Shown here one piece after another: positions 23,850-32,297 of a stretch of DNA of 64,000 nucleotides. The DNA is taken from contig NZ_LCYG01000019.1 of the NCBI RefSeq assembly GCF_001017175.1, forward strand, positions 62,001-126,000, written 5' to 3'. The notes beneath the pieces are model-generated. The model was not told where the DNA came from. It was given only the letters and a program-made list of their open reading frames with translations, and made no database searches. Position 1 is the stretch's first letter; every line of letters begins with the position of its first letter. The DNA is from Microvirga vignae (GTDB taxonomy: Bacteria > Pseudomonadota > Alphaproteobacteria > Rhizobiales > Beijerinckiaceae). A program made the position numbers and the translations under genes.

Positions 23850-26800
23850 CTATTCGGCTGCGGACGGCCGGGGCTCCATCGTGCGGGATGGTTCCGGAAC
23901 GGGGCGCCTGAACACCCGCAGCACCAAGAGCCGCAGAGTGACATAGAACACTGGGGTCAGGAATAGCCCGAACAGCGTCACGCCGATCATCCCAAAGAAC
24001 ACTGCTGTCCCCAGCGCCTGTCGCATCTCGGCCCCTGGTCCGGTCGCGATCACGAGCGGCAGCACGCCGAGAATGAAGGCAAAGGCCGTCATCAGGATGG
24101 GGCGCAGCCTCAACCGGCACGCCTCCACAACCGCTTCCACCGGTGCCCTCCCTTCGAACTCCGCCTGTTTGGCGAACTCGACGATAAGGATGGCGTTCTT
24201 CGCAGCCAGTCCGACGAGCACCACAAGGCCGATCTGAGTCAGGATGTTGTTGTCCTGCCCTCGCAGCATCACACCGAGAAGTGCGGAGAGAACGCTCATC
24301 GGAACAATGAGAATGATGGCAACAGGCAAGGACCAGCTTTCATACTGCGCAGCAAGAACAAGGAACACGAAGAGCACGGACAGGGCAAAGATGAACACCG
24401 CCAAGTTGCCGGTCTGCCGCTCCTGGAAGGCGAGTTCCGTCCACTCGAACCCCATCCCCGGTGAAAGGCTCTGTCGAACCATACCCTCCATGATGTTCAG
24501 AGCATCTCCGGAGGAGACACCCGGAGCCGCATTGCCCTGCAGCGCGACCGAGGTGAACATGTTGTAGCGCTGGATCAGGTCCGGACCGGACACCTCGCGC
24601 ATCTCGACGAGCGTGCCCAATGGAACAAGAGCCCCCGTAGAGGAGCGGACGCGCAATCGGTTGATGTCTTCCTGATCGACCCGAAACCGTTGATCTGCCT
24701 GGGCCCTGACCTGGTAGACGCGGCCAAACGCGTTGAAGTCGTTCACATAGGCCGTGCCGAGATTGATACGGAGTGTTTCAAAGATGTTCGGAATCGGCAC
24801 GTTCAAAATGCTGGCCTTCTGGCGGTCGATCTCCAGATAGACCTGGGGCGAATTGGCGGAGAAGGTCGTGAATACGCCGACGAGATTCGGGTTTTGCCGA
24901 GCCTGCCCCATCAACTGATAGGCGATAGCGAGAATTCCGCGCACATCGTCGCCGGTCCGGTTCTGGAGCTGAATCTTGAAGCCCCCCGAATTGCCGAGGC
25001 CCCGGACGGGCGGCGGCGGAATGGCAATGATGAAAGCCTCTTCGATCTGCTGCATGCGGCCAAAGAGATCGCCAATGATCTTGGTCGCTGAATCTCCGGC
25101 CTCGATCCTTTCGTCGAAAGGTTTGAATCTGGCGAAAATGGCTGCAGCATTGGTCGCATTGGTGAAGGTCGCGCCGGAGAAGCCTGCAAAGGCGACTGCA
25201 TCTTCAACGCCGGGGGTTTCCTGGATAATCCTTGAGGCCCGCTGCACGACTGCATCGGTACGGGACAAGGCAGACCCATCTGGCAGCTGAACCACGACGA
25301 TGGCATAGCCCTGGTCCAGGGTCGGAATGAACCCACGCGGCACATGATTGGCAATCCACACTGTTCCGGCAATCAAGCCGCCATAGATCGGCAACACGAT
25401 CAGCTTATGCCGCACCACCGATCCGACAGCCCGGGCATAACCACGGGAGGTCGCATCGAAGCCCCGGTTGAAGCCATTTGCCAGGGCCTTGCCTGCTCGC
25501 AGAAGCGGGTTGTGCGGAGTTACATGACTGTGCGGCTTCAGGAGCCATGCGGCAAGAGCTGGCGACAGAGTCAGGGAGTTGAATGCCGAGATCACCGTCG
25601 AGACGGCGATCGTCAGAGCGAACTGCCGGTAGAACTGGCCGGATATTCCGGGGATGAAGGCTGTCGGCACGAAGACCGCGACCAGGACCAACGCAATGGC
25701 CACGAGAGCGGCCCCGACTTCATCCATGGTGACATGAGCGGCATCCCGCGGCGACATTCCGAGCGCGATATTGCGCTCAACGTTCTCGACCACCACGATG
25801 GCATCATCGACCACGATGCCGATCGCGAGCACCATCCCGAACAGGGTGAGAGTGTTCAGCGAGAAACCCAGGGCCGCCATGATGGCGAAGGTGCCGATCA
25901 GCGAGACGGGAATCGCCACGATGGGAATGATGGCCGAGCGCCAGCTCTGCAGAAACACGATCACCACAAGCACGACGAGAGCCGTAGCCTCGAACAGCGT
26001 CTTGTAGACCTCGTTCACGCTCTCGGCGATGAACTCGGTGGGGTTATAGACGATCTGATACGCAATGCCGGGCGGGAAATTGGCTTTAAGCTGCTCCATG
26101 GTCTGGATGATCTGATCCGACGCAGCCAATGCATTGGTACCAGGCCGCTGAAAGATCCCGAGAGCGACGGCAGATTTCCCGTTGAGATAGGAGTTTGTCA
26201 CGTAATCCTGGGCGCCAAGCTCGATCCGGGCCACATCCTGCAGACGGACCAAGCGTCCGTCCGGCGTGGACTGCACGATGATCTGCCGAAACTGACGTGG
26301 ATCTTCGAAACGTCCCTGTGTCGTGACTGTCAGTTGAAAGGCTGCATCGGTTGGTGTCGGTTCCTGCCCAAGGGCACCGCCTGAAACTTGGACGTTCTGC
26401 TCCTGAACGGCGCGAACCACGTCGCTGGATGTCAGACCGTAAGCCGCAATCTTCTCGGGATCGAGCCAGACTCGTAGGGAATACTGGCGTTCGCCGAAGA
26501 TGATGATGTCTCCCACGCCGTCGAGGCGCAGGAGAATGTCGCGCACGTAGTTGCGGGCATAGTTCGAGATGTAGAGCTGCTCGTACGAGCTGTCCGGCGA
26601 GAGCATGTGCACGACCATCATGAGATCCGGAGAACTCTTCAGTGTCGTGACTCCAAGACGCCGCACCTCGTCGGGCAGGCGCGGCGTTGCAATGGCGACC
26701 CGGTTCTGGACGAGCACCTGGGCCTCGTCGAGATCAGTCCCCAGCTTGAACGTGATCGTCAAGGCCATGGAACCGTCGCCGGTAGAATAAGAGGACATAT

Positions 26801-27035
26801 ACAGCATGTCCTCGACGCCGTTGATCTGTTGTTCCAGAGGTGTTGCCACAGTGGAGGCTACGGTTTGGGCATCGGCTCCCGGATAGCTGGCCCTGACCAC
26901 CACCGTCGGGGGGGTGATCTCCGGATATTGGGCGACCGGCAGCGTGGTGTAGGCGATCCCGCCGACGATCACGAAAATAACCGACAGGACGGTAGCGAAG
27001 ATGGGCCGGTCGACGAAAAAATGTGCAAAGCGCAT
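23850..27035 (-). CDS. RND-family efflux pump, inner-membrane subunit (AcrB/MexB-like HAE1)
   Basis: 1061 residues, the full size of HAE1 pumps: twelve membrane helices and two large periplasmic loops. The start MRFAHFFVDRPIFATVLSV is typical, VVDDAIVVVENVERN near residue 410 carries the proton-relay Asp pair, and LQNRTGDD and MREVSGPDLIQRYN are family stretches in the second porter half. It expels amphiphilic drugs, dyes or solvents using the proton gradient. It is second in an operon after its adaptor gene (23-bp gap). No outer-membrane channel gene is present, so it must use a TolC/OprM-type protein encoded elsewhere. No local repressor gene was seen beside it either. Confidence 0.95.
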   Translation of the reverse strand: MRFAHFFVDRPIFATVLSVIFVIVGGIAYTTLPVAQYPEITPPTVVVRASYPGADAQTVASTVATPLEQQINGVEDMLYMSSYSTGDGSMALTITFKLGTDLDEAQVLVQNRVAIATPRLPDEVRRLGVTTLKSSPDLMMVVHMLSPDSSYEQLYISNYARNYVRDILLRLDGVGDIIIFGERQYSLRVWLDPEKIAAYGLTSSDVVRAVQEQNVQVSGGALGQEPTPTDAAFQLTVTTQGRFEDPRQFRQIIVQSTPDGRLVRLQDVARIELGAQDYVTNSYLNGKSAVALGIFQRPGTNALAASDQIIQTMEQLKANFPPGIAYQIVYNPTEFIAESVNEVYKTLFEATALVVLVVIVFLQSWRSAIIPIVAIPVSLIGTFAIMAALGFSLNTLTLFGMVLAIGIVVDDAIVVVENVERNIALGMSPRDAAHVTMDEVGAALVAIALVLVAVFVPTAFIPGISGQFYRQFALTIAVSTVISAFNSLTLSPALAAWLLKPHSHVTPHNPLLRAGKALANGFNRGFDATSRGYARAVGSVVRHKLIVLPIYGGLIAGTVWIANHVPRGFIPTLDQGYAIVVVQLPDGSALSRTDAVVQRASRIIQETPGVEDAVAFAGFSGATFTNATNAAAIFARFKPFDERIEAGDSATKIIGDLFGRMQQIEEAFIIAIPPPPVRGLGNSGGFKIQLQNRTGDDVRGILAIAYQLMGQARQNPNLVGVFTTFSANSPQVYLEIDRQKASILNVPIPNIFETLRINLGTAYVNDFNAFGRVYQVRAQADQRFRVDQEDINRLRVRSSTGALVPLGTLVEMREVSGPDLIQRYNMFTSVALQGNAAPGVSSGDALNIMEGMVRQSLSPGMGFEWTELAFQERQTGNLAVFIFALSVLFVFLVLAAQYESWSLPVAIILIVPMSVLSALLGVMLRGQDNNILTQIGLVVLVGLAAKNAILIVEFAKQAEFEGRAPVEAVVEACRLRLRPILMTAFAFILGVLPLVIATGPGAEMRQALGTAVFFGMIGVTLFGLFLTPVFYVTLRLLVLRVFRRPVPEPSRTMEPRPSAAE

Positions 27036-27058
27036 GGGGGCCTCCTCGGCGCGTGAGG

Positions 27059-28210
27059 TCAGGTGCCGTTTCGCTCTCGTGTTGGAGGAAGCGTCGTCAT
27101 CTGCGGCGTGATCGGCGCTCCGGGCCTTACCCGGACAAGTCCGTTCACGACCAACGTCTCATTGCCGGTCAGACCATCCCGGATAACCCTGTAGCCGTCG
27201 ATCCTCGGGCCGATGCGGACAGGCTTGAGATTGACGACATTGTTGTCGCCGACAACGTAGACCACGCGCCGGTCTTGATCGCTGCCGATTGCCTCGTCGG
27301 GCAGGAGAATGCCCCTGTAGGGATCTGAGGCACCGACCGTGACTCGACCGAACAGGCCAGGGGTTAGAAAAAGATCTTTGTTCTCGAAGAGCGCGCGGGC
27401 GCGAATGGTACCGCTGGCCGCATCCAGCCGATTGTCGAAGAAGTCGAGCTGCCCCTTGCGTCGTTCAAGACGTTCATCCGTCAAGGTGAGCAGAACTTCG
27501 TTGGCCTCCCCATTGACGGTGGTCTTCGTTCCTCCGTGGGTCTGGCGCGAAAAGGCCAGAAACGAACGCTCGTCGACGTCGAAATAGAAATGGATCGGGT
27601 CGAGCGAGAGGACATTCGTCAGGACTGTTTCGTTGGCGTTGACGAGGTTGCCCTCGGAGACGAGCTTACGGGAGATCTTTCCCGACAAAGGAGATTTTAT
27701 CTCCGTGAACTCCAGATCGAGCTGGGCCTGTCGCAAGGCTGCCTGTGCACGATCGAGATCGGCCTTCGCAGTCAGGAATGACTGGCGCCGCTGGTCATGG
27801 AGCTGGTCGGTGATGTTGCCGGTGCGGCGCAGCTGCTCGGCCCGGTCGAGATCGCTCTGCGCGAATTCCATGCGGACCTGGGAGGATGTGACCGCGGCCC
27901 GCGCCTGCTCCAGAGCGTTTCGGTAAGGCCGCGGATCGATGGTGAAGAGGAGATCTCCCACCTTGACGAAGGTCCCGTCCTGGAAATGCACCTTGTCGAG
28001 ATAGCCCGAGACCCGCGCTCGAATATCGACCTGATCGATGGCCTCGAACCGTCCGATGAAATCAGTCTGCTCGACAATGTTCCTAACGACTGGCTTCGCA
28101 ACCGTCACGGGCGGTGCTTGCCCTGGGCCTCCTTGGGCGAGAACCGAGCTGAAGACAGCCAACCATCCAGTGACGATACCCAGAGCAACAACAGACCGGA
28201 GACAACGCAT
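27059..28210 (-). CDS. RND efflux periplasmic adaptor (membrane fusion protein, AcrA-like)
   Basis: 383 residues. A signal peptide (VVALGIVTGWLAVFSSVLA) without a lipobox cysteine at the expected place is followed by a lipoyl half-motif (VDIRARVSGYLDKVHFQDG), a coiled-coil hairpin (about 95-165), the second lipoyl half (EIKSPLSGKISRKLVSEGN), a beta-barrel and a C-terminal membrane-proximal domain. It links the AcrB-like pump to an outer-membrane channel. It is the first gene of the operon; GGAGG lies five bases upstream of the ATG. Confidence 0.92.
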   Translation of the reverse strand: MRCLRSVVALGIVTGWLAVFSSVLAQGGPGQAPPVTVAKPVVRNIVEQTDFIGRFEAIDQVDIRARVSGYLDKVHFQDGTFVKVGDLLFTIDPRPYRNALEQARAAVTSSQVRMEFAQSDLDRAEQLRRTGNITDQLHDQRRQSFLTAKADLDRAQAALRQAQLDLEFTEIKSPLSGKISRKLVSEGNLVNANETVLTNVLSLDPIHFYFDVDERSFLAFSRQTHGGTKTTVNGEANEVLLTLTDERLERRKGQLDFFDNRLDAASGTIRARALFENKDLFLTPGLFGRVTVGASDPYRGILLPDEAIGSDQDRRVVYVVGDNNVVNLKPVRIGPRIDGYRVIRDGLTGNETLVVNGLVRVRPGAPITPQMTTLPPTRERNGT

Positions 28211-28666
28211 GCGAACCTCCTGATCGGCATCATCGATGCTACATTATACATCCACTTTCGTCTGCGGCTCATTGCGAAAGCGAGAAGACAAGCTGCGCTC
28301 AGCTTGCATCGGCATATTATGCATTTTTGTGACGGCGGAAAGGTAATGCAACAATCATGCGCATCTACGGCGCAATCAAGCGGTCATCTTGCGCCAGGGA
28401 GCTGAGCAGGAAAACCAGCCGCAACCATCCTATTGGTAGAGCCCAGTCTGATGCCAGTCACCTGCCCAATCGGCTAGGTTTTCAGGGGGAACATCTCTCA
28501 CTTGCTCAAAGGCAAACCATAGAGCTCTGTCGCGAGCGGGTTTTCACCCCAGCAGTCCGTCTTGCGAGCGAGCGTCAATCCGAGACAATGCCCGCTCGGC
28601 GCAACCGGATCTAACGGGTTTATGCCGAGTTGTCCTTCGGTTGACTCGACCGGAAGGTGTTACATC
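28211..28666. other. Divergent promoter region of the efflux operon and PerM-GAF gene
   Basis: 456 bases without a gene. On the - strand a perfect TATAAT (28248-28243) lies 33 bases before the adaptor start; a good -35 box at 16-18 bases was not found. A 5-bp dyad (TGCAT 28305-28309, ATGCA 28319-28323) lies further upstream. Nothing else of note is visible. Confidence 0.35.
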
Positions 28667-31111
28667 ATGGCCGACCCGGCTCCGCTCCCGTCCCCGCCGG
28701 CCGCAACGTCCGTAAGCTCTCCGCTTCTGACTGCCGGCGGCATCGTCCTTGCGATCGGAGGCCTCTATTTCGGCCGGGACATATTCATTCCCTTTGCTCT
28801 GGCCATTCTCCTGAGCTTCGCACTCACCCCTCTGGTGAACTGGCTCCGACGGATCAGGCTGCCCCGGATTGCCGCAGTACTCGTTGTCGTAACTCTCACT
28901 TTCATTCTCATAGGCGGCATCGCCTTCGTGGTCGGGCGTCAGCTCGTCCAACTCGCGAACAACCTTCCGACTTATCAGACCACCATCACGCAGAAGATCC
29001 GGTCCTTGCAGCAGTCTGCGCCTGGAGGCAGCATCGTCGAGAAGGTCACGACCACCATCGAGGATCTCGGCAAGGAACTCTCAGGCGAGGAAAAGAAGCC
29101 CGAGACGCCGCAGCCTCGCCTCGGGGCAGGATCTTCGCACGAGCCAGTCACCGTCCGGCTCGAAGCTCCGCGGGCCAATCCGCTTGAGATTATCCAGACC
29201 GTCGTCGGTCCGCTGCTCGCGCCGCTCGCCACGGCCGGCCTCGTCGTGATCTTCGTGATCTTCGTGCTGCTCGAGCGAGAGGACCTCCGCGACCGCTTCA
29301 TCAAGCTTGCCGGGGCAGGCGATCTCCAGAAGAGCACGCAGGCTATCAACGATGCCGCCGCCCGGGTCAGCCGCTACCTGCTGATGCAGCTCGTCGTCAA
29401 CCTGACCTACGGCATCCCGATCGGGATCGCGCTCTACTTCATCGGCGTGCCCAACGCGGTGCTCTGGGGATTGCTGGCCGCAGTCCTCCGCTTCATCCCC
29501 TATCTCGGCCCTTTCTTGGCCGCCCTCTTCCCCATCGCCTTGGCGGTCGCGGTCGATCCCGGCTGGACCATGCTGTTCTGGGTCGTGGGACTGTTCCTCA
29601 TCGCCGAGCTCGTTAGCAACAACGTCATCGAGCCATGGCTCTACGGCTCCAGCACGGGCCTATCCTCCCTGGCCATCATCATGGCTGCAATCTTCTGGAC
29701 CACATTATGGGGCCCGGTCGGCCTGTTTCTGGCGACGCCCCTGACGGTGTGCCTTGTCGTCATCGGCCGCTATGTCCCGCAACTGGAATTTTTGGGCGTG
29801 CTCCTGGGCAGTGATCCGGTGCTCGCGCCAGAGGAGCGGCTCTATCAGCGCCTACTGGCCGGCAACCTGGAGGAGGCAGTGGAAATCGCCGAGGACTATG
29901 TCGACGAATGTTCGTCGCGCGAGTTTTACGACAAGGTGGCCATCCCCGCCCTTCGTCTCGCAGAAAACGACCGCCAGCGTAGCACCACGGACACCAACTA
30001 CCGGCGCCTCGTGGCTGATACGGCGATCTGTGTCGTGCGGGAGATCGAAGACCACGTCCGGGAAAAGGCTGCTTCCACCCACGAGCAAAGCGAACAAACA
30101 GGCGAAGGTCGCCTCGCATCTGCCAATGAGGCGCGGCCCTCGCCCGTGCTCTGCGTGGCGGGCCGCACCGAGCTGGATCGCGCCACGGCTGAGATGATGG
30201 CGCAGGTGCTGGACGAACGCGGAATCGGCGCTCGAGTCGTCCCGCCGATCGCCGTCAGCCAGGGCGCCTTGGGCCAACTCGATCTCCAAGGCGTGGAGGT
30301 GGTGTGCCTGTCCTATCTTCACCCGCAGCCACAGGTCTATGCCCGCTACATCTGCCGTCGCCTGCGCCGCAGGGCACCTCACGTGAAGCTCGTCGTGTGC
30401 TGCTGGAACCTGGCGCCGGGGACAGGACAGATGGAGGATCTAAAAAAGCAGATGGCGGCCGATGCTGTGTTCGCCTCGCTGGAGGCCTGTATTGACCAGG
30501 TCAATGCATGGCTATCACGCCCGACGTCGCTCAAATCAACGCCCCCGCTCCTTCCCGACACTGAGCAGGCGCAGCTCACTGCACTCCACGACCTCGGCCT
30601 AGCCTCCGCGAGGAGCCGGCAATTCGATGAGGTGTCCAGGAAAGTCGCGCAGGCATTCGATGCTCCGATCGCTCTGGTATCCCTCGTTGACGAGGTGCAT
30701 CAGCCCCGGACCGATACACCGGAGTCATCCCAGGGCATTCAGACGATCCAGCAGGCTTCTCATGAGGAGGCGCTCGACGCACACGTGGTTGCTGCGAACG
30801 AGGTTCTGGTCTCCGAGGACGTGACCAAGGATGCGCGCTTCGCCGATGATCCGCTCGTGCTCGAGAAGGGAATTCGTTTTTATGCCGGCGCCCCGCTGCG
30901 GACCTCTGACGGGGTCGTCATCGGTTCTCTCTGCGTGATCGACACCCAGCCGCGCGAATTCCCGGAACAGGACCGTCGACGCCTCCAAGAGATGGCCGAT
31001 GCATTGATGGCGCAGATTGAGCACCGGACCACTGAAGATCAATCCCACGCTACGGGCGTCGTCCAAAAGAGTCATTCATCGACAGAGCCAAAAGTCGGTG
31101 AGTTCCAGTGA
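28667..31111 (+). CDS. PerM/AI-2E-family membrane protein fused to a GAF domain
   Basis: 814 residues. Residues about 20-385 form the PerM/AI-2E exporter fold: helix pairs near 20-60 and 68-90, an extra-membrane segment, then helices from 180, with the family signature FIPYLGPFLAA and NNVIEPWLYGSSTGLS. Residues about 395-620 are soluble and resemble other rhizobial PerM proteins with a Rossmann-like tail (PVLCVAGRTELDRATAEMM). Residues about 640-795 are a GAF domain (APIALVSLVDE, ARFADDPLV, IRFYAGAPLRT, GSLCVID). A membrane transporter-like domain carrying its own small-molecule sensor is unusual. GGAAGGTG lies seven bases before the ATG at 28667; a longer frame to 28562 lacks support. Substrate is unknown; AI-2 export is only the family label. 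Confidence 0.85.
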   Translation: MADPAPLPSPPAATSVSSPLLTAGGIVLAIGGLYFGRDIFIPFALAILLSFALTPLVNWLRRIRLPRIAAVLVVVTLTFILIGGIAFVVGRQLVQLANNLPTYQTTITQKIRSLQQSAPGGSIVEKVTTTIEDLGKELSGEEKKPETPQPRLGAGSSHEPVTVRLEAPRANPLEIIQTVVGPLLAPLATAGLVVIFVIFVLLEREDLRDRFIKLAGAGDLQKSTQAINDAAARVSRYLLMQLVVNLTYGIPIGIALYFIGVPNAVLWGLLAAVLRFIPYLGPFLAALFPIALAVAVDPGWTMLFWVVGLFLIAELVSNNVIEPWLYGSSTGLSSLAIIMAAIFWTTLWGPVGLFLATPLTVCLVVIGRYVPQLEFLGVLLGSDPVLAPEERLYQRLLAGNLEEAVEIAEDYVDECSSREFYDKVAIPALRLAENDRQRSTTDTNYRRLVADTAICVVREIEDHVREKAASTHEQSEQTGEGRLASANEARPSPVLCVAGRTELDRATAEMMAQVLDERGIGARVVPPIAVSQGALGQLDLQGVEVVCLSYLHPQPQVYARYICRRLRRRAPHVKLVVCCWNLAPGTGQMEDLKKQMAADAVFASLEACIDQVNAWLSRPTSLKSTPPLLPDTEQAQLTALHDLGLASARSRQFDEVSRKVAQAFDAPIALVSLVDEVHQPRTDTPESSQGIQTIQQASHEEALDAHVVAANEVLVSEDVTKDARFADDPLVLEKGIRFYAGAPLRTSDGVVIGSLCVIDTQPREFPEQDRRRLQEMADALMAQIEHRTTEDQSHATGVVQKSHSSTEPKVGEFQ

Positions 31112-31454
31112 AGCGCCTCGGAGAGAATCTCAGACAAAGTCCGCTGTGGCAGGTGCCCCAGGATCTTGGCACTGGAAGGTCGGCTCAGGGTCAAACCAGG
31201 AGTGTTCCCTCCCTTCGGTAACGTCCGGTGTTGCGTTCTCAAGCAGACAGCCGGTCGACTTCCGCATTGTGCCGATTGGAGACACTCCGGATCGCGTGTC
31301 ATATTCCGTTGAAGACTGTTTTACGGAAAGGGCCCTAGGCGAGGCCGTGGCGAGCGGCGCGAACCTGTGCCAGTCAGTCCAGGGCAGCAGGAACAAAGCT
31401 GCTCCATCTCTGGTTCTTATTAGGCCTCTTAGTCCTTCTGTCGAGCATAATCCT
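31112..31454. other. Intergenic region upstream of the CheY-like gene
   Basis: 343 bases with open frames on both strands but no recognisable protein. The + frame entering the CheY-like gene is open from 31017, yet its extra residues are Ser/Arg-rich and show no domain. No terminator or clear promoter was recognised. Confidence 0.3.
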
Positions 31455-31868
31455 ATGTCCAGTTCGGCGTCCCGCATGGTGGTCCTCGTTGTCGAGGATG
31501 AAACCCTCGTGCGCATGTTTCTGACCGACTTTCTTGACGAGGCCGGGTTCAAGGTCTTCGAGGCCGTTAGTGCCGATGAAGCCATGGCCCTCCTTCAGGC
31601 TCGGCCCGACATACAGGCAGTGATCACTGATATTGAGATGCCTGGCTCGATGAACGGCCTTGAATTGGCTAAACTGATCCAGGAGCGCTGGCCTGGCGTG
31701 GGAGTAGTCCTCTCCTCTGGACGAGAACGGCCCGGTCCGGACGATCTGTCAGATCGAGTGGCGTTTGTGTCCAAGCCCTATCTTCCTGCAACGGTGATCC
31801 AGGTCATTCAGCAGATGTCCACTCCCCAAGTGGTGGTAGCTGCTTCCGCTAGGGATGAGCCGGCATAG
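31455..31868 (+). CDS. Single-domain response regulator (CheY-like)
   Basis: 137 residues, one receiver domain and nothing else. The acidic pair (VVEDETLVRMF), phospho-acceptor Asp (AVITDIEMPGSMNG), Thr/Ser switch (VVLSSGRERPG) and Lys (FVSKPY) are all in place, so phosphorylation should work. The start at 31455 gives a normal receiver length; the ribosome site is weak. No kinase gene is near. Such stand-alone receivers in rhizobia often take phosphate from hybrid HWE-type kinases; the partner here is unknown. Downstream GAF-bearing neighbour (28667) could share the signal, which is only inference. Confidence 0.85.
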   Translation: MSSSASRMVVLVVEDETLVRMFLTDFLDEAGFKVFEAVSADEAMALLQARPDIQAVITDIEMPGSMNGLELAKLIQERWPGVGVVLSSGRERPGPDDLSDRVAFVSKPYLPATVIQVIQQMSTPQVVVAASARDEPA

Positions 31869-32297
31869 GTGCGCCTGGGAACATCAGCGTGGCGGGATTA
31901 GGAGGCCCAGTTCACAACACAAACTAATCACATGACGGCCCCACACGCTAAGAAGTCTTTGATCAAGAAGGCACAGGATGGCTGAGTAAGAGTCCATCTT
32001 CGGGGCATGGTTCGAAAGCTGAAAACTCGCACGCATTTCCGCGAGCAAAAGGCCGCATAATTTGCATAAGCCTGCTTCATCTCGGAGATAAGCGTCTTCC
32101 GGGCTGCAACGGCATCCAACAAGAGGACGAATGAAGAAGGGCGCGCTTGGTAGTCATGACCAAGTTGTCGCTTACACCCTGCGTGTGGAAGCAGTAAGAA
32201 GACTTCAGCCATTGAACGGTTCGCAGTACCGCCGCTGAGGCGTATGGCCGTTCCCAGCTAGATCAGATTTGGTGCATCAGACCGGAATCTGCCCTCG
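31869..32297. other. Gene-free interval before the S8 peptidase
   Basis: 429 bases. A 94-codon antisense frame (31928-32212) exists but lacks a ribosome site and any family resemblance. No repeats or strong hairpins seen. Confidence 0.3.

Noticed and set aside
25344..26384. 346-codon rightward frame opposite the RND pump
   Set aside because: Highly charged His/Asp/Arg composition typical of antisense to membrane protein code; no start site support.
31928..32212. 94-codon leftward frame in the gap before the S8 peptidase
   Set aside because: No ribosome site, Cys/Arg-rich composition and no family resemblance.
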